Source: WAPX01 sp964622075
GTDB taxonomy: Archaea > Halobacteriota > Archaeoglobi > Archaeoglobales > Archaeoglobaceae
Direction of reading: 5' to 3'
DNA length: 20,814 nt
NCBI GenBank assembly: GCA_964622075.1
Contig: CAZUMR010000024.1
Location: 1 to 20,814, forward strand
Of the stretch, positions 7,269 through 14,486 are shown piece by piece (the first letter of the stretch is position 1; each line of letters opens with the position of its first letter). The translations under genes were made by a program, and so were the position numbers. Below the pieces are notes generated by a model. That model saw nothing but the letters and a program-made list of their open reading frames with translations. It was not told the DNA's origin and ran no database searches.

Positions 7269-8186
7269 TTACCTGTTTAAAAAATTTGGCTTTCTGTAAT
7301 TCCCCTTAACTCTCAGCTTTATTCTTCCGTCCACCTCAAACAGTTCAAGTATTCCCCTCTCACACATGCTTGTCAGGTGTCCCCTGACAGGCGGCATTAC
7401 GACGAGAACAGCCTTAACGCCCCTGAATCCATACCTTCTTGCAAGTATGGCAAAGATTTCCACCTCTTCAATTCCCTCTTCTCCCCCTTCTTTTACTATA
7501 TCGTAAATCTCCCTGTCTATTTTTCCAAGCATTTTCAGGTTTATGTTTAGAACCTTTTTTCCCTCCTTTTTATCGAAAATTTCGCCGTGCCCGGGGATTA
7601 TGTAGTCCCAGTCAAACTCCTTCGCTTTAATCAGACTCTCGCCCATCTTGTCTGGATCGACGTAGTACAGAATTCCGAACTTCTCCCAGTACTCTGGAGA
7701 GTGAACGGCATCACTCACGACAAATGTGCTGTCCACAAGATAGGCTGTGTGAGATGGAGTATGCCCCGGCATCTTAACGGGTTTAACACTTACAGCCACA
7801 TCTCCAGTCTTTTCAGCTTCTCCAAGCTTCCCAATCTCTTCAGAAAAAATGTCAACCCTTACACCTCTGCCAAGGAAGTAGGGCGTTACGACCTCTTCCG
7901 GCAGCTTTGCCCAGCTGTACATACCCCTCCAGTTAATTTCCGGATTCTCCACGAGTGGAGTTTCATGCTTTGGTGCCACTATCCTTACCCTGTCTTCAAG
8001 AAACAGAGCGTCGCCAAAGTGGTCTGCGTGACCGTGAGTTATCAAAACGCTTTTAACACCATCGTAAACGTCTTTTCCCGTGTTTGGATCGGTGGCTATT
8101 CCATGCCTGTAAAAAATCGTGGTGTTCACATCGAATCTGCCCACGTAAACTTTAAACTCACCACACTCAAACCTGACGTTATCCAT
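7269..8186 (-). CDS. Metallo-beta-lactamase-fold hydrolase with C-terminal winged-helix-like region
   Basis: Zinc-dependent hydrolase of the MBL superfamily, glyoxalase II/LACTB2-like. Metal motifs are THGHADH (H51, H53, D55, H56), MPGHTPSHT (H142), SDAVH (D159) and PGHGE (H200). Residues from about 215 to the end, including EEVEIFAILARRYGFRG and LTSMCERGILELFEVDGRIK, look like a winged helix, a common C-terminal extension in this superfamily. Length is 305 aa. No signal peptide, so cytosolic. The substrate cannot be deduced: thioester, lactone and nucleic-acid hydrolysis are all possible. ATG 8186 is 26 nt from a TATA box, with a perfect palindrome between them. The lipoprotein gene follows closely. 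Confidence 0.85.
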   Translation of the reverse strand: MDNVRFECGEFKVYVGRFDVNTTIFYRHGIATDPNTGKDVYDGVKSVLITHGHADHFGDALFLEDRVRIVAPKHETPLVENPEINWRGMYSWAKLPEEVVTPYFLGRGVRVDIFSEEIGKLGEAEKTGDVAVSVKPVKMPGHTPSHTAYLVDSTFVVSDAVHSPEYWEKFGILYYVDPDKMGESLIKAKEFDWDYIIPGHGEIFDKKEGKKVLNINLKMLGKIDREIYDIVKEGGEEGIEEVEIFAILARRYGFRGVKAVLVVMPPVRGHLTSMCERGILELFEVDGRIKLRVKGNYRKPNFLNR

Positions 8187-8188
8187 TG

Positions 8189-8218
8189 TTCGGAATCCGA
8201 ATTCGGAATTTATAAATT
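8189..8218 (-). promoter_or_regulatory. Promoter of the MBL gene with operator-like palindrome
   Basis: TATA box: the minus strand reads AAATTTATAAATT (about 8208-8219), centred 26 nt before ATG 8186. Between the TATA box and the start lies the 12-bp palindrome TCCGAATTCGGA (8196-8207). TTCGGAAT also repeats at 8189 and 8202 with a 13-bp period. This position suits a repressor that blocks transcription start. Confidence 0.5.
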
Positions 8219-8337
8219 TTGGCTTCGACTTTTAACGAATTTTGACGTCATTGGTTAAATCTTTTGGAATGAGGAGGCACAAATACGTGGCAGATTTTTT
8301 AATATAAAAATAAGTAAGACAAACAGTTGCAGGCAAA

Positions 8338-8697
8338 TCAAATCAGAAAGTCAAATTTCCCGTATGCATTTCTTGCGTAAACCTTTACGAGGCAGTCACC
8401 TCTCTCAGGCATTGTGAATTCAACTGTTTCGTTACTGCTGAGAACTTTCTCAAATACGTTTTTGCCGTTCAGAACAAGTAAAACTGCCAGCTTTCCAGAG
8501 TTTAGCCTTGAAACAATTTTGACCTTCATCCCTCTGTTGACGGGATACATAACCTCCTTAACTCCCGTGAAATTGTTAAAGCTGATATGCCACCCCTTTT
8601 CATCCGATACTGTGCTTATTCTTTCCTTTGCACACCCCAGCATCAATCCTGCAAGTATTATGAAGATCAGAGCTGCTGATAACCCAGCTTTTCCCAT
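8338..8697 (-). CDS. Small predicted lipoprotein of unknown function
   Basis: 119 aa. The N-terminus MGKAGLSAALIFIILAGLML is a signal segment followed by a lipobox-like MLGC with Cys22, so the mature ~97-residue domain is likely lipid-anchored outside the cell. The mature part is beta-strand-like: it has a VKIVSRLNSGKLAVLLVLNG strand pair and ends in a strand (GDCLVKVYARNAYGKFDFLI), resembling a single Ig/fibronectin-like fold. No enzyme motif and no family recognised. It is transcribed from its own TATA box (8719-8727, 26 nt upstream) and is divergent from cysS. The gap of about 150 nt to the next gene suggests it is monocistronic. Confidence 0.7.
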   Translation of the reverse strand: MGKAGLSAALIFIILAGLMLGCAKERISTVSDEKGWHISFNNFTGVKEVMYPVNRGMKVKIVSRLNSGKLAVLLVLNGKNVFEKVLSSNETVEFTMPERGDCLVKVYARNAYGKFDFLI

Positions 8698-8717
8698 GAA
8701 CTATCAGTAACGTCCGG

Positions 8718-8755
8718 TGTTTAAAACTTTTAAAATTTTTAAAACTTTTTAAAAC
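8718..8755. promoter_or_regulatory. Four tandem TTTAAAA boxes between the divergent lipoprotein gene and cysS
   Basis: TTTAAAA-type boxes recur four times with a period of about 9-11 bp. The one at 8719-8727 is 26 nt from the lipoprotein ATG on the minus strand. Because TTTAAA is palindromic, the distal copy near 8745-8754 could drive cysS, with a start near 8776. Confidence 0.5.
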
Positions 8756-8776
8756 TGCGCCTGTAAGGCTGGTTTT

Positions 8777-8800
8777 GGGGTGGAGGGGGTGTAGGGGGGG
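8777..8800 (+). other. G-rich run with G-quadruplex potential in the cysS upstream region
   Basis: GGGGTGGAGGGGG is followed by TGTAGGGGGGG. Runs of 4, 5 and 7 G separated by 4-nt loops allow four G3 tracts. It is the most G-rich stretch I noticed in the window. Confidence 0.6.
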
Positions 8801-8801
8801 A

Positions 8802-8831
8802 AACGAACAGTGAAAGAACGAACAGTAAAAC
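8802..8831 (+). repeat. 15-bp imperfect tandem repeat upstream of cysS
   Basis: AACGAACAGTGAAAG (8802-8816) is followed directly by AACGAACAGTAAAAC (8817-8831), 13 of 15 bases identical. Confidence 0.75.
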
Positions 8832-8861
8832 AAGAAATTCAGCAGTTCACACCTCAAGCTC

Positions 8862-10277
8862 ATGAAGATTTACAACACGCTGACAAGAAAAAAGGAAGAA
8901 CTTGAGCTTGGAGAAACTGTAAGGATGTACGTCTGCGGGATAACGGCTTACGATTACTCTCACATAGGTCATGCGAGATGTGCGGTTGTTTTCGACACCC
9001 TCAGGAGGTACCTTGAATACAGGGGTCACTCCGTGAGGTACGTGCAAAATTTCACAGATGTTGACGACAAGATAGTCAGGAGAGCTGTGGAGGAGGGAAA
9101 ATCTTTCAGGGAAATTTCCGATTATTTTATTTCTGCGTACCTTGAGGACATCAAAAAGCTGAACGTAATGGAATCGATAAATCCGAGAGTTACGGAAAAC
9201 ATTCCGGAAATAATATCTGCAATATCAAAACTCATAGAGAAGGGATTCGCTTATGTAGTGGATTCAGATGTTTATTTCCATGTCCCGGCTCTGGAATCTT
9301 ACGGAAAGCTCTCAGGCATGAGTCTTGAAGAGTTAAACAGGCACAGAATTGAGCCGGATCCAAGAAAAAAAGATGTTAAGGATTTTGCTCTCTGGAAATC
9401 GGCTAAGGAGGAAGATTACAAAGCTAAAGCCGTCTTTGATTCTCCGTGGGGAAAAGGCAGGCCGGGGTGGCACATAGAGTGCAGTGTTATGGCATCGAAA
9501 TACCTTGGCATACCATTCGACATACATGGCGGTGGAAAGGATCTGATCTTTCCGCACCACGAGAACGAGAGAGCTCAGAGTCTTGCATTGTCTGGAGTTG
9601 AACCCGTTCGGTACTGGATACACAACGATTTCGTGAGGATAAGGGGAGAAAAGATGAGCAAGAGCCTCGGTAACATAGTGAGAATCAGGGATGTTCTGGA
9701 AAAATATGAGGGAGAAGTCCTGAGATACTTTTTGCTATCAGCTCATTACAGAACGGCCCTTGACTTCAGTGAAAAAGCAATGGAGAAATGCAAAAGAGCG
9801 TACGAGTATCTGAAAAACACTCTTGAAGCGATAGACATGGAAATAGCGGCAATTAAAAGCGGGATCTATGCTGAGGGAGATTCCAGAGAGATTGAAGACG
9901 AAGCCAGAAAGCTGAAAAGTGATTTTATCTCTGCAATGGAGGATGACATGAATACACCTCTGGCGTTTGCCTCCCTGCACACATTTGCCAATGCCGCTAA
10001 CAGGATTATCAGAGAAGGGAACAGCTCCCTTTCCTCACTTGAACTTGCCTTTGATACGATGAAGGAGCTCTGCAAAATCCTCGGACTTTTTGAAAACTAC
10101 AGGAGAGTGCCCGTCCTCAGCAAGGAGCTCGTAGAACTCGTAAAGGAAAGGGAGGTATGCAGGAAGGAAAAGAACTTCGAGAGGGCTGACAGAATCAGGG
10201 ATGACCTCAGAGAGAAAGGCTATTTGCTGATAGATACTCCAAGAGGGACAAGGTGGAAGCTCGTCTCTGTTTTTTAA
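8862..10277 (+). CDS. cysS: Cysteinyl-tRNA synthetase
   Basis: Class Ia synthetase that charges tRNA(Cys) with cysteine in the cytosol. Motifs: YVCGITAYDYSHIGHARC with zinc/cysteine ligand C25 and HIGH at 34-37; FTDVDDKI; GWHIECSVMA (second Cys ligand); IHGGGKDLIFPHHENE; and KMSKS at 264-268 followed by LGN. The C-terminal DALR-type helical domain ends in RGTRWKL. Length 471 aa is typical. ATG 8862 fits the family N-terminus (MKIYNTLTRKKEEL). There is neither a Shine-Dalgarno nor a TATA box at 26 nt, so this gene appears to have a leader of some 85 nt that contains the G-run and the 15-bp repeats. That sets it apart from its neighbours. Confidence 0.97.
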   Translation: MKIYNTLTRKKEELELGETVRMYVCGITAYDYSHIGHARCAVVFDTLRRYLEYRGHSVRYVQNFTDVDDKIVRRAVEEGKSFREISDYFISAYLEDIKKLNVMESINPRVTENIPEIISAISKLIEKGFAYVVDSDVYFHVPALESYGKLSGMSLEELNRHRIEPDPRKKDVKDFALWKSAKEEDYKAKAVFDSPWGKGRPGWHIECSVMASKYLGIPFDIHGGGKDLIFPHHENERAQSLALSGVEPVRYWIHNDFVRIRGEKMSKSLGNIVRIRDVLEKYEGEVLRYFLLSAHYRTALDFSEKAMEKCKRAYEYLKNTLEAIDMEIAAIKSGIYAEGDSREIEDEARKLKSDFISAMEDDMNTPLAFASLHTFANAANRIIREGNSSLSSLELAFDTMKELCKILGLFENYRRVPVLSKELVELVKEREVCRKEKNFERADRIRDDLREKGYLLIDTPRGTRWKLVSVF

Positions 10278-10355
10278 CATTTAGGACTAACATTATTAGG
10301 AGTATTTATTGAGAGCCTTCAGATTGAATAAAAAATTGTTACCCTGTAATTTGTG

Positions 10356-10367
10356 CATCAGCTGATG
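10356..10367. promoter_or_regulatory. Palindrome upstream of deoA
   Basis: CATCAGCTGATG is a perfect 12-bp palindrome, ending about 36 bp before the deoA TATA box. The rest of the 10278-10435 spacer is AT-rich without other clear structure. Confidence 0.35.
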
Positions 10368-10403
10368 GCAAAATGTGAAAAGGATTGCGAAAATTCGGCA
10401 AAA

Positions 10404-10412
10404 CTTTAAAAA
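10404..10412 (+). promoter_or_regulatory. TATA box of deoA (AMP phosphorylase)
   Basis: CTTTAAAAA is centred 28 nt before ATG 10436. This position also argues against the longer in-frame start at 10385, which would lie upstream of the box. Confidence 0.6.
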
Positions 10413-10435
10413 TGACTTGGTGGAGTTTAACTACC

Positions 10436-11953
10436 ATGAAGTTCAGGGTTAAGCTCATACCGGTTAGAATGGAGAGAGCATCTGCCATTTTGAGTCAGGA
10501 GGATGCTCAGGAACTTGGATTGCTCGTAGGGGATAGAATAAAGCTCGTTTTCGGTAGAAAAAGCATAGTCGCTGACGTTCAAATAGCCACCGGGATGATC
10601 GAGAGGGGAGAGATAGGAATTTCGAAGAACGTTACCGAATACCTTGAAATAGAAGAGGGCGGGGAAGTTGAGGCTTATCCAGTTGCCAAACCACCGAGCG
10701 TTGAATACATAAGAAAGAAGATGGACGGAAAGAAGCTCAAAAAAGAGGAAATATACTCCATAATTAGTGACATAGTTAACGATGCTCTGAATGAAATAGA
10801 GCTCTCAGCGTTTGTTCTCTCCAACTACTTCCACGGAATGGATATGGATGAGATAGAGTGGATGACGAGGGCAATGATAGAAACTGGAGAAACTGTGAGT
10901 TTCGAGAAGGGTACAATAGTTGACAAGCACAGCATAGGTGGGGTGCCGGGAAACAAGATCTCTCTGCTTATAGTGCCCATAGTTGCTGCCACAGGCCTGT
11001 ATATTCCCAAGACTGCAAGCAGGGCCATTACCTCTGCAAGTGGAACTGCAGATACAATGGAGGTTCTTGCAGACGTCTGTCTTTCTGTTGAGGAAATAAA
11101 GGAGATAACCGAGAGAGTTGGAGGAGTTATTGCGTGGGGCGGGGCTACAAACATAGCTCCCGCTGATGATAAGATAATCAGGGTTGAGTACCCTCTCTCC
11201 ATAGATCCGCACTCTCAGCTTCTTGCGAGCGTTATGGCAAAGAAGGGAGCTATAGGAGCTCAGTATGTGGTAATAGACATACCTGTTGGCAGAGGGGCTA
11301 AGGTACCGGACATCGATAGAGGGAGGGAGCTGGCCAGCGATTTCGTAACTCTCGGGAGAAGGCTTGGTTTAAATGTAACCTGCGCCATAACGTACGGCTC
11401 CCAGCCAGTTGGAAAAGCAGTTGGTCCGGCTCTTGAGGCAAAAGAAGCTCTTGAAGCTCTTGAAAAGGGTAAAGCTCCAAGGAGCCTGATAGAGAAAGCT
11501 CTTGGAATAGCCGGAACTCTGCTCGAAATGGCAGGAATGGCTACTGATGGTGTGGAGTACGCAAAGAAGGTACTTGAGTCAGGAAAGGCTCTTGAAAAGT
11601 TCAGGGAAATTGTGGAGGCACAGGGCGGAGATCCGAACGTAAGCAGTGATACCGTGCCAATAGGAGACAAGACGTACGACGTCGTATCACCAATAGACGG
11701 CGCAGTTTCCAGAGTAGATAACAAGAGAGTCGTTAAAGTTGCAAGGGCAGCTGGAGCTCCCAAGGATAAGGGAGCCGGAATAGTCCTGCACAAGAAGGGC
11801 GGTCAGCATGTGAGGAAGGGGGACAAACTATTTACGATATACGCTGAGAAAGAGTGGAAACTTGAGCAGGCCATAGAGCTCGCCATGAGAGAGCCTCCGG
11901 TAAAGGTTTCGGGGATGATTCTTGAAAAGTATCCTTCATACAGGTACTACTGA
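10436..11953 (+). CDS. deoA: AMP phosphorylase
   Basis: Phosphorolyses AMP (also CMP and UMP) to the free base and ribose-1,5-bisphosphate. With ribose-1,5-bisphosphate isomerase and type III RuBisCO this leads nucleosides to 3-phosphoglycerate in many archaea. The archaeal N-terminal domain (residues 1 to about 85, MKFRVKLIPV...) is followed by the thymidine-phosphorylase-like core: KHSIGGVPGNKISLL with K164, TASRAITSASGTADTMEVL, and GGATNIAPADDKI. The C-terminal part holds YDVVSPIDGAVSRVDNKRV and a barrel-sandwich end. Length 505 aa matches the archaeal enzyme. ATG 10436 fits the family start, since the in-frame codon at 10385 adds 17 unrelated residues. The citrate synthase gene follows after 10 nt. 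The RuBisCO and isomerase genes are not in this window. Confidence 0.94.
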   Translation: MKFRVKLIPVRMERASAILSQEDAQELGLLVGDRIKLVFGRKSIVADVQIATGMIERGEIGISKNVTEYLEIEEGGEVEAYPVAKPPSVEYIRKKMDGKKLKKEEIYSIISDIVNDALNEIELSAFVLSNYFHGMDMDEIEWMTRAMIETGETVSFEKGTIVDKHSIGGVPGNKISLLIVPIVAATGLYIPKTASRAITSASGTADTMEVLADVCLSVEEIKEITERVGGVIAWGGATNIAPADDKIIRVEYPLSIDPHSQLLASVMAKKGAIGAQYVVIDIPVGRGAKVPDIDRGRELASDFVTLGRRLGLNVTCAITYGSQPVGKAVGPALEAKEALEALEKGKAPRSLIEKALGIAGTLLEMAGMATDGVEYAKKVLESGKALEKFREIVEAQGGDPNVSSDTVPIGDKTYDVVSPIDGAVSRVDNKRVVKVARAAGAPKDKGAGIVLHKKGGQHVRKGDKLFTIYAEKEWKLEQAIELAMREPPVKVSGMILEKYPSYRYY

Positions 11954-11954
11954 C

Positions 11955-11961
11955 GGAGGTG
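11955..11961 (+). promoter_or_regulatory. Strong Shine-Dalgarno of citrate synthase
   Basis: GGAGGTG lies between the deoA stop (TGA 11951-11953) and ATG 11964. It shows that the in-frame ATG at 11922, inside deoA, is not the start. Confidence 0.75.
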
Positions 11962-11963
11962 TT

Positions 11964-13112
11964 ATGTTGAAGGAGCTCAAAAAAGAGAAAGTTCAGGAAG
12001 GTTTGCAGGACATAATAGCCTGTAAAACCGGAATATGCAGAATTGAACTTGAGGGGGGTAAGGGTGTTCTCGAATACAGAGGTTACGCTGTAGAGGAGCT
12101 TGCCGAACATTCAACTTTTGAGGAAGTTGCATATCTCCTGCTTTTCGGAGAGCTGCCGAGCAAAAGTGAACTCGAAGCTTTTAGCGAGGAGCTGAAAGAG
12201 CTGAGAGAGTTACCTCCGCAGATTATCGGTCTGCTAACTCACCTCTCACCTTTTTCCCATCCCATGGTCGTTCTCAGAACAGCTGTTAGCTACCTTGGCA
12301 CAATGGACAAGCACATACACTACAAAAGTCATGATGTCAGTATTGCCAAGGCAAAGAGCCTCATAGCCAAATTCCCGACAATAGTTGCGTACTTCCACAG
12401 AATAAGGAGCGGACAAAAACTGATACACCCGAACGAAGAGCTTGGACATGCAGCCAACTTCCTTTACATGCTGAAGGGCGAGGAGCCCGAAAAAATAGAA
12501 GCGAGGGCTATGGATGTTGATTTTATTCTGCATGCTGATCACGAATTGAACGCCTCAACTTTCGCTGCAAGGATTGCTGCTTCAACACTTGCCGACATGT
12601 ATGCATGTGTTGTTGCTGCGACCGGAACGCTGATGGGGCCTCTGCATGGTGGCGCATCTCAGAAAGTCATAGAGATGCTCAGGGAGATAGCCGTTCCATG
12701 GAGGGCTGAGGAATACGTAAAGATGAAGCTTGAGAGGGGAGAGAGAATAATGGGATTCGGTCATAGGGTTTACAGGGGCGTTATAGATCCAAGAACGCTG
12801 ATTCTCAAGAGACTTGCAGAGAAGCTTGCTCAGGTTAAGGAGCCGAAGTGGTACCAGATAAGTCAGGCAGTGGAGGATGCTGTTTACAAGTACAAGAAGC
12901 TCTATCCAAACGTCGATTTCTACTCCGCAAGCGTTTACGCCAACCTTGGCATACCGGACGATTTATTCATAACCGTGTTTGCGATAAGCAGGATAGCTGG
13001 ATGGACGGCTCACATAATCGAGCAGTACGAGAACAACAGACTGATTAGGCCAAGAGCCCTGTATGTTGGAGAGGCAAGGAGGAAGTACATACCCATAGAC
13101 GAGAGAGAGTGA
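11964..13112 (+). CDS. gltA: Citrate synthase
   Basis: Condenses oxaloacetate with acetyl-CoA to citrate in the cytosol, the entry step of the oxidative TCA branch and of 2-oxoglutarate supply. Catalytic residues are visible: H228 in GPLHGGAS, H267 in GFGHRVY, and D318 in VDFYSASVY. FILHADHELNASTFAAR is the conserved helix carrying the substrate histidine, and the C-terminal arginine segment ENNRLIRPRALYVG is intact. At 382 aa it has the short archaeal/Gram-positive dimeric form. Gene order and the 10-nt gap place it in one transcript with AMP phosphorylase. Methylcitrate synthase is a close relative and cannot be excluded by motifs alone. Confidence 0.93.
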   Translation: MLKELKKEKVQEGLQDIIACKTGICRIELEGGKGVLEYRGYAVEELAEHSTFEEVAYLLLFGELPSKSELEAFSEELKELRELPPQIIGLLTHLSPFSHPMVVLRTAVSYLGTMDKHIHYKSHDVSIAKAKSLIAKFPTIVAYFHRIRSGQKLIHPNEELGHAANFLYMLKGEEPEKIEARAMDVDFILHADHELNASTFAARIAASTLADMYACVVAATGTLMGPLHGGASQKVIEMLREIAVPWRAEEYVKMKLERGERIMGFGHRVYRGVIDPRTLILKRLAEKLAQVKEPKWYQISQAVEDAVYKYKKLYPNVDFYSASVYANLGIPDDLFITVFAISRIAGWTAHIIEQYENNRLIRPRALYVGEARRKYIPIDERE

Positions 13113-13135
13113 AGTGTGTCTGTTGGATGATTATG

Positions 13136-13157
13136 TTGTATTATATAAATATTACAA
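13136..13157. promoter_or_regulatory. Inverted repeat enclosing the distal dapL TATA box
   Basis: Arms TTGTA (13136-13140) and TACAA (13153-13157) flank TTATATAAATAT. Nine of eleven base pairs across the 22-bp dyad match. TATA element TATATAAAT is at 13142-13150, so a dimeric regulator bound here would block it. A second TATA-like element, TATATAAAAAA, is at about 13168-13178. Confidence 0.45.
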
Positions 13158-13195
13158 TAGCATAAAGTATATAAAAAAGTAAAGAGGTGGATAAA

Positions 13196-14353
13196 GTGCA
13201 GGGTCTCAGTCTTGCGGAAAGGTTGAGAAAGTTACCGCCCTACCTCTTTGCAGAGCTTGACGCGATGAAGGCTGAAAAGCTGAAAGAGGGGGTTGACGTA
13301 ATCGACTTTGGTGTTGGCGATCCCGATTTGCCCACACCTCCACCAATCGTCGAGGCGATGAAGAAAGCTGTGGAGAAGGTTGAGAATCAGAAGTATCCAA
13401 GCTATGCAGGAATGCTTCCGTTTAGAGAGGCTGCTTCAAATTTTTACAGAAGGAGGAAGGGTGTTGACATTTCTCCAGATGAAATAATTGCTCTGATAGG
13501 CTCCAAAGAAGGAATAGCCCATCTTCCCCTTGCGTTTGTCGAGAATGGAGATGTCGTCCTCTGTCCCGATCCCGGATATCCCGTTTACCCCTCCTGCACA
13601 GTTCTTGCTGGAGGAATACCTTATTTCATGCCGCTGAAAGAGGAAAACGGATTTCTTCCAGATCTGGAGGCAATACCTCAGGAAATTGTGAGAAAAGCCA
13701 GAATAATGTTTCTGAACTATCCAAACAACCCGACTGCTGCCGTTGCTGATAGAGAGTTCGTTAAAGCTGCAGTGGACTTCTGCGTGGATAATGGAATAGT
13801 TCTCGCTCACGATGCCGCTTACAGCGAGGTTACCTTTGGAGTGGATGCTATTAGCTTTCTCTCTTACGGGTACGAAAATGTAATAGAGTTCAACTCTCTG
13901 TCAAAAACGTACAACATGACCGGCTGGAGAATAGGCTACGCAGCTGGAGACAGGGATGTTGTTAATGGACTGCTGAAGGTAAAGACAAACGTCGATAGCG
14001 GTGTATTTCAGGCCATTCAGGAAGCGGGAACTTTCGCTCTCAACGAATGTGACGAGTGGATAGAAAAGAACAACAGAATTTACGAGGAGAGAGCAGAAGT
14101 CCTTGTCAAAGGTCTGAAAGATGCGGGGATAGATGCAGAAAAGCCAGAGGCCACGTTTTACGTGTGGTGTAAGGTGCCAGATGAGTATTCGAGCATGGAA
14201 TTTGCGAAGAAGCTGCTGAATGAAGCTGGAGTCCTTGTAACGCCCGGAGTAGGATTTGGCGAGCATGGTGAGGGATTTGTCAGATTTGCCCTTACAAGGA
14301 GTGTGGAAGTCATAGAGAAGGCTGTTGAAAGGTTGAAGAATCTGGAATTCTAA
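13196..14353 (+). CDS. dapL: LL-diaminopimelate aminotransferase (DapL-type)
   Basis: Class I PLP aminotransferase predicted to convert tetrahydrodipicolinate plus glutamate directly to LL-diaminopimelate, bypassing the acylated DAP intermediates. Motifs: DFGVGDPDLPTPPPI, a tyrosine in SYAGM, LNYPNNPTAAVADREF (Asn), DAAYSEVTF (Asp/Tyr), and the PLP lysine K237 in NSLSKTYNMTGWRIGY. The substrate arginine is in FVRFALTRS. Two in-frame GTG codons exist, 13187 and 13196. GAGGTGG (13184-13190) overlaps the first and stands about 6 nt before the second, so 13196 is chosen, giving 385 aa. The neighbour lysA makes the lysine role likely; a general aspartate aminotransferase is the alternative. Confidence 0.85.
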   Translation: MQGLSLAERLRKLPPYLFAELDAMKAEKLKEGVDVIDFGVGDPDLPTPPPIVEAMKKAVEKVENQKYPSYAGMLPFREAASNFYRRRKGVDISPDEIIALIGSKEGIAHLPLAFVENGDVVLCPDPGYPVYPSCTVLAGGIPYFMPLKEENGFLPDLEAIPQEIVRKARIMFLNYPNNPTAAVADREFVKAAVDFCVDNGIVLAHDAAYSEVTFGVDAISFLSYGYENVIEFNSLSKTYNMTGWRIGYAAGDRDVVNGLLKVKTNVDSGVFQAIQEAGTFALNECDEWIEKNNRIYEERAEVLVKGLKDAGIDAEKPEATFYVWCKVPDEYSSMEFAKKLLNEAGVLVTPGVGFGEHGEGFVRFALTRSVEVIEKAVERLKNLEF

Positions 14354-14378
14354 TTCAGGCTTTAATTTAAACTTAAAT

Positions 14379-14410
14379 TTTTGTCAGACCTTTTCTTTAC
14401 ACTTTTACAT
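14379..14410 (+). terminator. T-rich tract after dapL
   Basis: AAATTTTTGTCAGACCTTTT followed by CTTTACACTTTTAC gives repeated T-tracts downstream of the stop, a plausible archaeal terminator before the lysA promoter. Confidence 0.35.
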
Positions 14411-14455
14411 TGAAGTTTATTAAAATCTAAAAAATCAGCAAATTCCCCTGAAAAA

Positions 14456-14466
14456 TTTTAAATATT
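14456..14466 (+). promoter_or_regulatory. TATA box of lysA
   Basis: TTTTAAATATT is centred 26 nt before ATG 14487. So lysA probably has its own leaderless transcript even though it follows dapL. Confidence 0.6.
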
Positions 14467-14486
14467 GTTCAGCTCAACGCAGAACC

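Noticed and set aside
7587..8258. Plus-strand ORF (223 aa) opposite the MBL gene
   Set aside because: Antisense to a gene with intact metal motifs; no recognisable domain.
10385..10435. 17-residue N-terminal extension of AMP phosphorylase
   Set aside because: It includes the TATA box and precedes the conserved MKFRVKLIPV start; ATG 10436 is 28 nt after the box.
11260..11793. Long minus-strand ORF (177 aa) inside the AMP phosphorylase gene
   Set aside because: Antisense shadow of a well-conserved enzyme; Ser/Thr/Pro-rich composition typical of reverse-frame translation, with no promoter or ribosome site seen.
11922..11963. Upstream ATG of citrate synthase overlapping deoA
   Set aside because: A perfect GGAGGTG just before ATG 11964 marks the real start.
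13113..13140. C/D-box-like ATGATTA near the dapL promoter
   Set aside because: Does not match RUGAUGA and no partner CUGA box at a suitable distance.
13187..13195. First GTG of dapL
   Set aside because: It lies inside the Shine-Dalgarno sequence; the in-frame GTG at 13196 has correct spacing.
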